Source of the DNA: Paramoeba atlantica
Taxonomy: Eukaryota > Discosea
Reading direction: 5' to 3'
Assembly: GCA_977017575.1 (NCBI GenBank)
Contig: CDRNVI010000002.1
Location: forward strand, 124,001 to 188,000
DNA: 64,000 nt
In this document: positions 10,491-19,314 of the stretch, one piece after another
Layout of the letters: each line of letters opens with the position of its first letter
Numbering within the stretch: position 1 is the first letter of the stretch
Translations under genes and position numbers: made by a program
The notes under the pieces: model-generated
Database searches by the model: none
The model's input: only the letters and a program-made list of their open reading frames with translations
What the model was told of the DNA's origin: nothing

Positions 10491-10850
10491 GTAGTAGAAA
10501 AATATGCAAGAAAGAAAAGGCTTTCCAAAAAGGTGTAACAAGAATAACAATAAACACAAGAGAAATATTGAGGAGAAGGGGACCGCGTAACTATTTTCCA
10601 AACGTACCGTCACAGCAATTACATCGCAGTGTAGTGATTATTTCTCAGAATTTTACCATTGCATGAAACGTTTCATTCGCACCCTTCAAATTTTATTGTA
10701 AAATATCCAACGTGGTTCATGGTAAACCCAATAAAATCGCCCAGCACGCCCAAAAACGTACCCGCGTGACAATAATAACCCAACGTAATAGCGAATACCA
10801 ATGGAGAAAGTTTGTCCACATCAGGAGAACTCTCCGCTTTACGAACTTAC
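10491..10850. other. intergenic spacer between TPR gene and uL15
   Basis: Moderately AT-rich. The coding-strand sequence just before the uL15 start is pyrimidine-rich with an AG about 35 bases upstream, compatible with a trans-splice acceptor. Nothing else recognised. Confidence 0.4.
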
Positions 10851-11636
10851 CTACCCTAGATACTGCTTACACCGCCGTATCTCCTGCGACACATTCGCCG
10901 AGGGCTGGACGGCATTCACCGCCGTGAAATCCGCCATCGCCGCCTTCCACCGCTCCAACCCCTTATACGCATACGCCCGACGCAACGTCGCCTTCACATT
11001 CCCCGGATCCAACTCCAACACCGCACTCGTATCCGCAATCACCTGCGGGTAGTTATGCGTCTGCGTGTGACACGCCGCGCGGTTATTATACCCCGCCACC
11101 TTCTTCCCCACCTCCCCCTCCCCGGCCAACTCAATCGCCCGGGTGTAATACCCCATCGCCTGTTCATACCGCCCCCTCCGGAACCACTGATTCCCCACCT
11201 CCCGGGCCTCCTCCCCACTCCCCACCCTCCCCGGGGTCATCCGCTCCAGCCGCTCCCGTGCCCCGCTGCGGCACGTGTTCAGCCTCTCCTGGACCTCCCC
11301 GTTGTGGGGGTCGAGCCCCAGGGCCCGCTCCAGCGCCCGCTCCGCCCCGGGGTAGTCCCCGAGCGCCATACGGGCGACCCCCTCGCGGTAGGGCCCCTTC
11401 ACCCACCCGGGCTGGGCTGCGGTACACGCCAGCGCGTCCTGTAACGCCTTCGTGTGCTCGGAGAGGGCCGAGTGGGCTGCGGCCCGGTTGGAGTAGAGGG
11501 GGGCGGCCGCGGGGTTAAAGGTAGAGGTCGTCGAGGGGTTGAGGGCGTGGAGGGCTGCGGTGTAGTGGGTGATGGCGTCACGGTGGAGACCGGCACGGAA
11601 GGCGGTGTTGCCGAGGGTTTTGTGGTCGGGGGACAT
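10851..11636 (-). CDS. tetratricopeptide repeat protein, Hop/Sti1-type co-chaperone-like
   Basis: A 261-residue product with two three-motif TPR arrays, roughly residues 4-110 and 140-258. Each array carries the residues of a carboxylate clamp: in the first LGNTAF, YSNRAAA and a Lys/Arg helix; in the second VGNQWF, YNNRAACH and KATLRRAYAY. Such clamps bind the C-terminal EEVD of Hsp70 and Hsp90, so a cytosolic co-chaperone role is likely. It lacks the third TPR domain and DP domains of full Hop. GC content climbs steeply toward the 5' end of the gene, and the coding strand directly upstream of the ATG at 11636 has no G for 226 bases. It is the best example of that pattern in the window. Confidence 0.88.
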   Translation of the reverse strand: MSPDHKTLGNTAFRAGLHRDAITHYTAALHALNPSTTSTFNPAAAPLYSNRAAAHSALSEHTKALQDALACTAAQPGWVKGPYREGVARMALGDYPGAERALERALGLDPHNGEVQERLNTCRSGARERLERMTPGRVGSGEEAREVGNQWFRRGRYEQAMGYYTRAIELAGEGEVGKKVAGYNNRAACHTQTHNYPQVIADTSAVLELDPGNVKATLRRAYAYKGLERWKAAMADFTAVNAVQPSANVSQEIRRCKQYLG

Positions 11637-11862
11637 GGGGGGGAGTAGAGGGGTTAAGAGGGGGTAGGAGGGGGGTGGAAAAAAAAGAGAAAGGGGATAG
11701 AGGAGAGGAAAGGAGAGGGGAGGATGGAATGGAGAGGGGGGGGGTGGAAAGAGAGGGTAGGGGTGTGGGGTTTTTTAAATGTTTTTTAAAGGTGTAAGGT
11801 TTAAAAGTGATTTTTAGTTTTTGGAGTGTTGAGGGGATGTATTATTAGAATGGTTTTTAAAA
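11637..11862 (-). promoter_or_regulatory. G-free pyrimidine-rich leader of the TPR gene
   Basis: From the base next to the start codon the plus strand carries not one C for 226 bases, so the coding strand has no G and no AG dinucleotide. The part nearest the ATG is C/T-rich, the distal part A/T-rich. A trans-splice tract should be followed by an AG before the ATG, and none is present, so the tract probably remains in the mRNA or acts as DNA. G runs on the template strand could form G-quadruplexes. Confidence 0.6.
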
Positions 11863-12067
11863 CAAAACGGGACAGCATGTTATGCTGTATACAGCGCTAT
11901 GTACGATAATGCGTGGTTGATATAATTGTTGAAATATAGATAGAAGAGATTGTGTTCAGGCTTTCTGAATTTGATTTAATATACGGGATAAATTTATATA
12001 CAATATTATGGCATTTCGTTTAAGTAAAAATATGGGGAACTAATGTACATCACATCAGAATTTCATC

Positions 12068-12601
12068 CTATTCGTCGTCTTCTGCTGCAGCTGTTTCCTC
12101 TTCGTCTTCCGCGTTTTCATAAATTGGCTTCTTTCCCTTTACCAGAATGTCATGGAGAATGGGGGCGTGCTCTCTCCAGTCAGCGGCGTCCTCAGCGAAC
12201 AAAGGCTCGTGGTCACGCGAGAGCCAGAACTCATAGGCCCCAGGTCGATTCTTCTTTACGGGCTGGTAATACGGAACGAATTCGGGCCACGGTTTGGCGC
12301 CGTACAAAAGTGTGTAGTCATAGTGTCCCAACTTACGGCGTTCTTCAAAACGCTCAAAAATATGATCAAAGAGCATTTTTCGGGCGTACCAGTATGCCTT
12401 TTTGCACATACTGTGTTCCTCTCCCCAGTTCCCTACGCAGTGCAAGTACTGGTAGTACGCAATGTAGCCATGCTTGTGGACGCTACCTGAGGTCGCCATT
12501 CCATGGCTCTGAGCGAATCGAGGATCAGTGAAATCGGTAAAGTGCGGCATGTGGTACTTACGGCGTGGAATCTTATACTTGTGGCTGTCAGGGTGTACCA
12601 T
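12068..12601 (-). CDS. COX6B-like cytochrome c oxidase subunit
   Basis: A 177-residue product starting at an ATG at 12601. The core (residues 45-95) follows the COX6B pattern: YLHC, a Cys ten residues on (C55 and C66), an aromatic helix, then FERFEERRKLG, comparable to the WVTDWDEQRAEG stretch of COX6B. COX6B normally has four Cys forming an outer and an inner disulfide in a coiled-coil-helix fold. Here the two inner Cys are kept, and both outer positions are replaced (about G45 and L77). The protein has about 45 extra N-terminal residues and a long acidic C-terminal tail. Expected place is the intermembrane-space face of complex IV. A complex I subunit with a similar CHCH fold is the main alternative. 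Confidence 0.55.
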   Translation of the reverse strand: MVHPDSHKYKIPRRKYHMPHFTDFTDPRFAQSHGMATSGSVHKHGYIAYYQYLHCVGNWGEEHSMCKKAYWYARKMLFDHIFERFEERRKLGHYDYTLLYGAKPWPEFVPYYQPVKKNRPGAYEFWLSRDHEPLFAEDAADWREHAPILHDILVKGKKPIYENAEDEEETAAAEDDE

Positions 12602-13065
12602 TGTTAGAGACTTATAGAAAATGGATGAAGACCTACAGAATATGAAAAACGCATGCAGTGTAGTTCCCCCAAAAAGTATCTAAAAGATTGCGTTTTTAAC
12701 AATATGAAACTATGATTACATTTCGCTTTCACAAATTTTTAACATGACAGTTGTATATTAACTGCTTTCATCCAAGCTCATAAAGTTGCAAATAGGGGTA
12801 CAAAACTATGAAGATTGGATATTTACAAAGCAATTTAGGATAGCGCCCAAGTTTCATTCCTCTAATACTTTTAAAGAATTCATCCGTAAATATATGGAAC
12901 GCTGGTGTAGAAAAGTTGGTGTAGAAAAGTTTATGAGTGTGGTAAATAAATGTGAAACACTACGAGATACAAAAATAAAATCGAAAATTTAATCACATGA
13001 AATTTCTGTGCATAAAGTCGGCTTCAGGACGCTTCTCGAGGCCTATCTCATAGGTGGCTTTTCTA
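12602..13065. other. intergenic spacer
   Basis: AT-rich spacer between eEF1B-gamma and the COX6B-like gene. A plus-strand frame without homology crosses it. Nothing recognised. Confidence 0.4.
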
Positions 13066-14346
13066 TTACTTGAAAATTTTGTAATCCAACACTGGCTTAG
13101 TAGCAAACGTCGGTCCCTCGCACGAAAGGTAATCCGTAATTCGTTCCCGCATGCTTAAGAGATCCTGGACCTCTTCCCACTCATGGTGCTCTACGTCATC
13201 CACAATTTTCATAAGTTCGGGCATGCCTTTTCCTCGAACCACCCAGAAGCCCACAATCTCTTGCTGAGCTTCCTCACCGATAATCAAGACAGTACCGAAA
13301 ACGTATTTGTGCAACGCATCCATACGCTGGAACATACCTCCAACGAGATTTGAGGTCATAAAAACCATTTTGCTAAGTTCGTCATTGTATTTGTACTTCG
13401 ACCAGAGGCAGGTATAGCCACTTGGGTCGTATTTCTCAAAGAAGAATGGAGCCGCAATTGTTCGGGTATCATTGTTGGAGTAGCAACGCTTGAATTCATC
13501 CATAATAAACGTAGGACTTGGGGGCAATGTGTCCAGCGCTGCTTTCATCGCCTTCATCTTTAATTTCTCCTCATTGTTGTCATCCTCAAAACCAGGTGGT
13601 GCATCCTCATCGTCGGCTTCTTTGGATTTCTTCGCCTTTTCAGCCTTTTTAGCCTCTGGTTTCTTCTCCGCCTTCTTTTCTACCTTTGCTTCCTTTTTCG
13701 CTACTGTGACCTTGGGGGATTCTTGAAGTACCGAGGCGAAGTGGAGTTGGTTAATGACCGTATCTACGTATCGTAACAAGTGCACGTGACCCTCCTTCAG
13801 TGGCTTGCTCTTACAGATACGAAAGAATTCCTCCAGAGCACCTCCGAGAACGAGATCGGCAATTGTCACACGCTCGCCCACTAGAAAGGTGCGTGTCTCC
13901 AATTGCTGATTGAGCGACGAAAAAACAGTCTTTAGAGTTTTCATTGCGGTCTCGGTTTGTGTGCTGTTTGTTCCCTTAGCAAGATACCCGAGTTCGGCTC
14001 CAATCAACAACTTAACTGCAGGAGTCATTTCGGTACTCACAAGATCTAACCAGGCGTCTACTTGGGATTGCTCATAGGCCCCAGTTCCTCCGTAGAGCGC
14101 TAAATTGGCGTCCTGTCGCGCGAGATAACGAGCAATCGCGTGGGTTTCGAAAAGGTAGCCCTCGTCGACTTTCGCCACGGGGACGCGTCCTAAGGGATCG
14201 CAGTTCAGGGCATAGGCAACGGTGGCGCTGTCTTTTTCCACTTCAAAGGAAGGGAGACGGACTTCCACATCAGCATACTTGGCTGCAACCTTTAAAGGCA
14301 CGAGTCTAGCATCTTCCGGAAACGAGTAAAGCTCGATATGAGGCAT
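13066..14346 (-). CDS. EEF1G: elongation factor 1B gamma subunit
   Basis: A 426-residue product with the full eEF1B-gamma architecture: a GST-like N-terminal thioredoxin fold (residues 1-80, starting MPHIELYSFPEDARL), a GST C-terminal helical domain (about 85-200), a Lys/Glu/Ala-rich linker (about 210-265) and the conserved EF1G domain (about 268-426) containing WSKYKYNDEL, SNLVGGMFQRMD and a C-terminal VLDYKIFK. It scaffolds the nucleotide-exchange complex that recharges eEF1A with GTP during translation elongation. Start at the ATG at 14346. Length is typical and no intron is present. Confidence 0.97.
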   Translation of the reverse strand: MPHIELYSFPEDARLVPLKVAAKYADVEVRLPSFEVEKDSATVAYALNCDPLGRVPVAKVDEGYLFETHAIARYLARQDANLALYGGTGAYEQSQVDAWLDLVSTEMTPAVKLLIGAELGYLAKGTNSTQTETAMKTLKTVFSSLNQQLETRTFLVGERVTIADLVLGGALEEFFRICKSKPLKEGHVHLLRYVDTVINQLHFASVLQESPKVTVAKKEAKVEKKAEKKPEAKKAEKAKKSKEADDEDAPPGFEDDNNEEKLKMKAMKAALDTLPPSPTFIMDEFKRCYSNNDTRTIAAPFFFEKYDPSGYTCLWSKYKYNDELSKMVFMTSNLVGGMFQRMDALHKYVFGTVLIIGEEAQQEIVGFWVVRGKGMPELMKIVDDVEHHEWEEVQDLLSMRERITDYLSCEGPTFATKPVLDYKIFK

Positions 14347-14746
14347 TGAATGGGGTATAGGGTTAAAGCTAAAATGGTTCTTGATATTATTATGGTCCTT
14401 TGGTTGTTGTTACATTTCAGTCATTTGTCTCATACATAATAGATAACGGAATAAAGATTTATTCGCGTTTTCCGTATACGCTTTCCGCTTTTGGAATTGC
14501 ATATCAGTCCTCGCACGTAAATGAAGCATGACTAGGAATGAAGCATGACGAATTGATCGCAAAGGTCTTTTGTAATCGACCACTCCTCCATCCCTCTTTC
14601 CTCCACCAATTCCTTTTTTTAATTTAAAAGAGCGGTGAGGGAACTTTAAATTAAAATGTACAAATGAGGTGTACACATATGAGAATACACATGTTTCGCG
14701 GGTGGGTCGATCGTATTGCAGTGGGCTTCTCAGTGACCTTTTTGCA
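14347..14746. other. intergenic spacer with purine/pyrimidine-biased tracts
   Basis: Spacer between an LRR gene and eEF1B-gamma. Reading frames cross it but show no family. A frame overlapping the LRR 3' end is a shadow of that gene. Confidence 0.4.
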
Positions 14747-16009
14747 TCATTCTTCCGTTTCCCCTTCTTTACAAAATTCGGTTTCTCCTTCTTCGCAGTG
14801 CTCTTCCGGATAGGGATCCTCAAGAGAAGTGGTTCGGCCCCACAATTCAGTTTCCCCCCCTTCACAGTCCTGTTCATTGCCTTGAAAATTTGCAGTTGCA
14901 TTGCCTTCAAAATTTAAATTCGGCTCGATCCAAGGTTGATATTCGGGAGTCATTTTCACCACTAGAGCCTTTTCAACCGGAACATCCCCTGAAACCTTGT
15001 TCCCAGTCAAGTCGAGAAGTTCTAGTCGAGAAGGTAGCGAATCTAAAAATAGTTCGCCACTGAACGAATTGTGTGACAGGTTAAGAATTTTAAGTGCTTT
15101 TGGTAGTAAATAAAATTGTGGCGTACCAGATAAAAAATTCCCCTCGATGTGCAATTCTATCAACCCTTTGGGTAGATTCGATATGTCAATAGGAGAGGAA
15201 AATAGGTTATTGCTAAGAGTTAAGATAAGAAGCGAAGGACTCAGGTTAGAAAGGTCAAGTTGACCACTCAGGCGATTCGTATCCAGATTAAGCGTCTCAA
15301 GTAACTCAGGTAAATGGCGAAGCGATATATTTCCTGCAAAATGATTGCTACCTAGTTGCAGCGTACGAAGTGAGGAGGGAAGTGCTTTGAGGAACAATTG
15401 TCCCTCAATACGATTATGACTAATATCTAGCATTTCCAGAGTATCTGGTACATGCGTGAAGTCGAGCTGACCGCAGAACAAATTATGAGATACGCTTAGC
15501 CTCCTTATATGATGAGGCAACGAATGCAGTTCAAGGGTAGAATCAAACATATTATTGTCTACAATGAAGTATTCCAAATCTCGGGGAAGGTGGTGAAGAT
15601 TGATAGCCCCTCCCAGTTTATTGTCACCTGCCGAAAAACTTATCAAGCCATCACACAGCTCTGAAGTGTGTATTTGGCCCGTGATTTTGTTTTTACTTAG
15701 AGTCAGGGCAGTGGTGGTCGCAGGAATATGTGTCCACGACAATTCGCCAAATAGACATTCTCCTAACCTCATGAAAGACGACCAGATAATTTGTGAAACA
15801 AAACCTTCCTTGCAATGAATCCCCGACCATTGACAGGCGGGCGTATTTACCGACCAAGTAGGATGCACACCGTGGGTTAGATGCTCAATAAAGCGCGACA
15901 AATGTACCTCCTGAGGAAGCAGTATACGACTGGGTTTTCCAATTCTTTGCCTTTTCCGAGGCGGAGGAGAGTCACATCCCCACGCTAAGGACACACACCC
16001 GTAATTCAT
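14747..16009 (-). CDS. leucine-rich-repeat protein with plant-like N-terminal cap and acidic GETE tail
   Basis: A 420-residue product. Residues 51-70 resemble the LRRNT_2 cap of plant receptor-like proteins, with C59 and C66 in ACQWSGIHC. About eleven LRR units of 21-23 residues follow (residues 85-345) with the consensus LPxxLxxLxLSxNxFSGxL. The tail has three imperfect copies of a Cys-x-x-GETE motif (GGETEL, EGETEF, EGETEE). No signal peptide or transmembrane segment is visible, so it is likely cytosolic or nuclear; the N-terminus holds a basic RKRQR cluster. LRR arrays of this kind are protein-interaction scaffolds. Two shorter relatives lie at 21.6 and 22.8 kb. Partner unknown. Confidence 0.85.
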   Translation of the reverse strand: MNYGCVSLAWGCDSPPPRKRQRIGKPSRILLPQEVHLSRFIEHLTHGVHPTWSVNTPACQWSGIHCKEGFVSQIIWSSFMRLGECLFGELSWTHIPATTTALTLSKNKITGQIHTSELCDGLISFSAGDNKLGGAINLHHLPRDLEYFIVDNNMFDSTLELHSLPHHIRRLSVSHNLFCGQLDFTHVPDTLEMLDISHNRIEGQLFLKALPSSLRTLQLGSNHFAGNISLRHLPELLETLNLDTNRLSGQLDLSNLSPSLLILTLSNNLFSSPIDISNLPKGLIELHIEGNFLSGTPQFYLLPKALKILNLSHNSFSGELFLDSLPSRLELLDLTGNKVSGDVPVEKALVVKMTPEYQPWIEPNLNFEGNATANFQGNEQDCEGGETELWGRTTSLEDPYPEEHCEEGETEFCKEGETEE

Positions 16010-16345
16010 GAACGGCTACGTAAATAAACTACATAAAAATCACTCTTGTTGTAAATAGAGGTGTAAACTTCTACAGGAAGGACTTTAATTTTAATAAACA
16101 CTCTAAGTAACATAAAATTGAGACATGATAGATTAAGGCAAAGAAATATTCTGTCTAAACAAACCAAGAAGAAAGAAGAAACAATACGGAAGAAAGAAAA
16201 AAGGAAAGCTGCAAAAGCAACTCAGAAAATAAGTGAAAACCTACATCAGGAGTGATTGTGTATGCTCCTGGGCAAATAAAGCTATATCAAGGCTATGTAA
16301 AATAAAGTCTAGAGGACGATGAGGTGTTGCTGAACGTCTAGAAAC
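16010..16345. other. intergenic spacer
   Basis: AT-rich spacer between the kinase and LRR genes, with a purine-rich stretch around 16160-16215. Nothing else recognised. Confidence 0.4.
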
Positions 16346-17566
16346 TCAAGCAGCATCCGCAGGTGGCTTTGTGACAGGCACGCTCCGGTACCGCAACCGT
16401 CGTTGACAGCGTGAAATCAAAACGGTGATATTTCTTCGCATTGTGGGAACTCGGTCATATTCATATTCCATTGCACGATATTGCTCGGACTTTGGCACCT
16501 CCCTTCGAGATACGCGTGGGATGCGGCACTTCACATTTCTGTGCGTCTTCATCCGCTCATAATGAATCTGGTACAAGTCCTCAGTGGCAATTCGCTCCTT
16601 GGGATCCAGTCGCAACATCATCCGAAGCAGCTCGCACTCGTATCGTGTGGCCGTTTTCTCCAACTGTTGGACTCTCTCCGCAACTCGTTTGCGGTCCCGT
16701 TCCAGGTGACACTCCTTTCGGTTGAACAACGTGCGGCCGGATATCATCCTCGCCAGGACACACCCGAGTGCCCAAATATCAGAGGCCCCACTGAAGTATC
16801 CCTGCTCCGTCTCTGGGGCACGATATGGGTACGTACTGACATACTTTCCCACCGTATGCCGGGAGTTCTCCTCCCACATACGGGAGGTGCCAAAATCTAC
16901 CAGTTTCACCTGCGAGAGGTCACGCTGCAGCACAATGTTCTCCGGCTTAATATCCCGATGAAGCACCCCATGGTGGTGCATGTGACGTAACCCACACAAC
17001 AACTGACCAAACAGCACCAGTCGCGTCTCCTCCGGCAACGCCTCACCCCCACATTTCGTCGCACTCTGCGACCGTACCCTCTCATTCAAAAACAAATGCA
17101 ACGAGCACTCCATCCGTGGCAGCACCAGGTACACCCCGTTATCCCCCTCCCAGGCCTGAATCAGCTCCATCACATTGGGATGCCGCCTATCCGGGGCGGT
17201 GAAGTAATACAGCACGCTGAGTTCCCGCATCGAGGCCTCACAATCCGCGGCCTCGTTGAGGATCTCCTGTTTCACGACCACCTCGGTGCCGTCACGACGA
17301 CGGGTCGCGGTGAAGACGACACCAAAGGCCCCGTCGTCCCCGAGGTGGGTGAAATGGTCGTAGGCGTTCGAGGGGTAGACCACACGACGGGTGCCGTGGG
17401 GGACGGGGACGTGGGTGACGGAGAAGGGGGCGTGTTGAGGATCTGCGGCACGCCCGGTGAGACTCTCGCAGGCCGCGGAGTGGGGGGTGGAGTACGTGCT
17501 GGAGGGGGCACCCCCGCGACTGGAGGTGGCGGGGGTGGAGCAGAGACTACGGGGTCGTTTGCGCAT
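16346..17566 (-). CDS. CMGC-like protein kinase
   Basis: A 406-residue product with a complete kinase domain at about residues 68-340. Seen: Gly loop LGDDGAFGVVF (one residue longer than the usual form or with the first Gly replaced by Asp), ATP-binding Lys in EVVVK (K99), helix-C Glu E115, catalytic HRDIKPEN (203-210), DFG (224-226), and an activation segment reading KYVSTYPYRAPE. The last motif and a CMGC-like insert near residues 270-300 point to the CDK/MAPK/GSK superfamily, but the subfamily is not clear. The 65-residue N-terminal extension is Ser/Thr/Pro-rich. The first third of the gene is GC-rich and the leader is G-free, like the TPR and uL18 genes. All catalytic residues are present. 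Confidence 0.9.
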   Translation of the reverse strand: MRKRPRSLCSTPATSSRGGAPSSTYSTPHSAACESLTGRAADPQHAPFSVTHVPVPHGTRRVVYPSNAYDHFTHLGDDGAFGVVFTATRRRDGTEVVVKQEILNEAADCEASMRELSVLYYFTAPDRRHPNVMELIQAWEGDNGVYLVLPRMECSLHLFLNERVRSQSATKCGGEALPEETRLVLFGQLLCGLRHMHHHGVLHRDIKPENIVLQRDLSQVKLVDFGTSRMWEENSRHTVGKYVSTYPYRAPETEQGYFSGASDIWALGCVLARMISGRTLFNRKECHLERDRKRVAERVQQLEKTATRYECELLRMMLRLDPKERIATEDLYQIHYERMKTHRNVKCRIPRVSRREVPKSEQYRAMEYEYDRVPTMRRNITVLISRCQRRLRYRSVPVTKPPADAA

Positions 17567-17589
17567 GGCAGCAGGAGGAGGGGGAGGAC

Positions 17590-17702
17590 AAGGAAAATGA
17601 GGTTTTTAGTGTGGGTGGGGTTGTGTGAGATAAAGGGAGGGAAAGAGAAGGAAAAATATAGAGGAGGTTGAGGAAAGATAGGTTATGAAAGGATTGGGAT
17701 TA
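17590..17702 (-). promoter_or_regulatory. G-free pyrimidine-rich leader of the kinase gene
   Basis: From 24 bases upstream of the kinase ATG the plus strand has no C for 113 bases, so the coding strand has no G. The coding strand also has no AG from the ATG to beyond this tract. It matches the leaders at 11637 and 39947 in composition and position. Confidence 0.55.
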
Positions 17703-17761
17703 CGCGTGGGGGAGATGATAAAGATGAGATAAGAAGCATAATCTAAGGAGTTTTTTTCAAA

Positions 17762-18107
17762 GGAAAATACTACTCCTCTCATTAATTTCTATAAATATAA
17801 ATTATAACAAAAAAGAAAATTTATATTAACATTTATAGAAATTAATGAGAATGGTTAGGCAAAAAGTCCTGATAAATGATCCTGCCTGATGGAAAAACGC
17901 TATTTTTCTGCGATAAGCTTTCGCGGAACGTGAGATCCAAGGCCCTTGTCGGAAGTGAGGGTCAAAATTTTCTGCGGTGTTCTCCCCTCTATACTAGCTT
18001 TTCCTGTTTGTTTTCTTCAAAACATAATTTTTTGAAAAACTATAATTTTTCTCGGAAAAATTAGGAATGGCGTTTATAGAAATTAGAGAGAAGCGGAGTA
18101 TCCTCCT
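17762..18107. repeat. short terminal-inverted-repeat element
   Basis: The left end (from 17762) contains ATTAATTTCTATAAAT and is matched in inverse orientation near 18069-18107, where TTTATAGAAATTAGAGAG precedes GGAGTATCCTCC. A second, perfect 19-base inverted pair lies at 17778-17796 and 17831-17849, suggesting a duplicated end. No coding capacity is evident. It looks like a non-autonomous DNA element of the MITE type. Confidence 0.5.
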
Positions 18108-18164
18108 CCGTTTTAGCCCACCTCGTTTTCCGTTAAAAGCAGGGGTCTGAAAATATATTATATA

Positions 18165-19310
18165 CAGGGGGGTGCACGAAAATATGGGGGGGGTCAAAAT
18201 TCTTATAACTTGGCCAATTTTGGAAAATAATAGCGTATTCGAGAGCTCTCGCAGAGTTACGTGTCATGTGATAATGCGTTTCCCGCACTTTTTAATTTTG
18301 TAGAAAAATTAAAAAAATCATGCACTTTTTCAAAGTGCAGAATTCTGCAGTTTTTTGAATAAAATACTTTTTTTTTGTGAATTTATCGACTTTTTTGATC
18401 CTAATACACTACTATACCCCAGAAAAGGTCATATTCGAATAATAAAAAGGTGCAGAAACGGAGTAGATTTTGCTATTCGCTTCGTGGGCAACTTAAAGCA
18501 TCTCATAGGATACATTTGGTTAAAAAAATTGAGGAAACTAATTCTTTTTCAGCTGTCGCCAAGATGTTTAGGTGTCACGAGGACACTGTCAAGCGTTGGA
18601 TGCAGCGTTACGAAGAGACTGGTGAGGTCGATAGGTCTCCCTATAAAACTCGCCAATCTCCTGTAATATCTGACCGTCTGTTGAAGCGAGCACTTAATCT
18701 TATTGATCAAGCAACAAGGAATGAAACCTATGATATCGCTTCTTGGGATCACCTTCTGAACCTTCTTGTAGGAGAGGGTTTCAGATGCTCCCGTCGCGCT
18801 CTGATACGTTCCCTCAAGAAGGAGGGTATCATATCCCGCACAGTCCCCCGAAGCTCTGCACTCACAAAGGAGCACAAAAGGAAACGAGTAGAGCTATGCC
18901 AGGAGTTGGCAACATGGACCCCTGCTCAGCTTGAGGCTATCGTCTGGACAGAGGAGAAAAAATTTACTTGCGGGGGCAGCCGCAAGATTACCTACCTTTG
19001 CCGTCGTTCAGACCTCCCAAAGGAGCACGCCGGTAAGAGGGAGAACTTTAAAGAGTGTTCCAAAGCGCGTGAAAATTGTGTCGGAGAAAAAAGGTGGAAA
19101 TTGTGGATACTAACATTTTTTTACCAGAAAAAAGACTTGCAGTTGCCATATTTACGGTATTCAGGAGAATGCATATACCTGGAAACTACGTAAAACGTAA
19201 TATCACATGACACGTAACTCTGCGAGAGCTCTCGAATGCGCTATTATTTTCCGAAATTGGCCGAGTTATAAGAATTTTGACCCCCCCCCATATTTTCGTG
19301 CACCCCCCAG
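18165..19310 (+). mobile_element. Tc1/mariner-like DNA transposon, internally shortened
   Basis: A 1146-bp element with terminal inverted repeats of 109-110 bp (18165-18273 and 19201-19310), nearly identical, beginning CAGGGGGGTGCACG. It is flanked on both sides by TA, the Tc1/mariner target. A transposase-like frame fills the interior and stops 7 bases before the right repeat, so most of the catalytic domain is missing. Its right flank directly abuts another element beginning at 19315. High arm identity implies fairly recent movement, probably with help from a full-length relative elsewhere. Confidence 0.85.
18450..19193 (+). pseudogene. truncated Tc1/mariner-like transposase
   Basis: The frame is open for 247 codons but has no ATG at its start; the first in-frame ATG is at 18564. 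The translation opens with a paired helix-turn-helix region (AKMFRCHEDTVKRWMQRYEETG, then a second HTH ending near GIISRTVPRSS), typical of Tc1/mariner DNA-binding domains. It then reaches IVWTEEKKF, the place where the first catalytic Asp of the DDE triad (normally DE) should be; here it is Glu. The sequence loses resemblance soon after, and the remaining two catalytic positions are absent. This is therefore a relic that cannot catalyse transposition on its own. Confidence 0.75.
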
Positions 19311-19314
19311 TATA

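Noticed and set aside
10491-10613. Upstream extension of uL15 with a hydrophobic stretch resembling a signal peptide
   Set aside because: Eukaryotic uL15 starts at MPSRFKK; the extension is untranslated leader that happens to be open.
11055-11648. Long plus-strand and alternative frames opposite the TPR gene
   Set aside because: They are rich in Pro, Arg and Gly and arise from the GC-rich composition of the real minus-strand gene; the TPR frame has clear motifs.
11637-11862. Reading the G-free leader as a simple trans-splice polypyrimidine tract
   Set aside because: No AG lies between it and the ATG, and it is several times longer than such tracts.
14410-14910. Minus-strand frame overlapping the 3' end of the LRR gene
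   Set aside because: It overlaps the LRR frame out of phase and its basic translation matches nothing.
16346-17566. Calling the kinase a pseudokinase because of its altered Gly loop
   Set aside because: The ATP-binding Lys, helix-C Glu, HRD, Asn and DFG are all present; a one-residue change in the loop is tolerated in active kinases.
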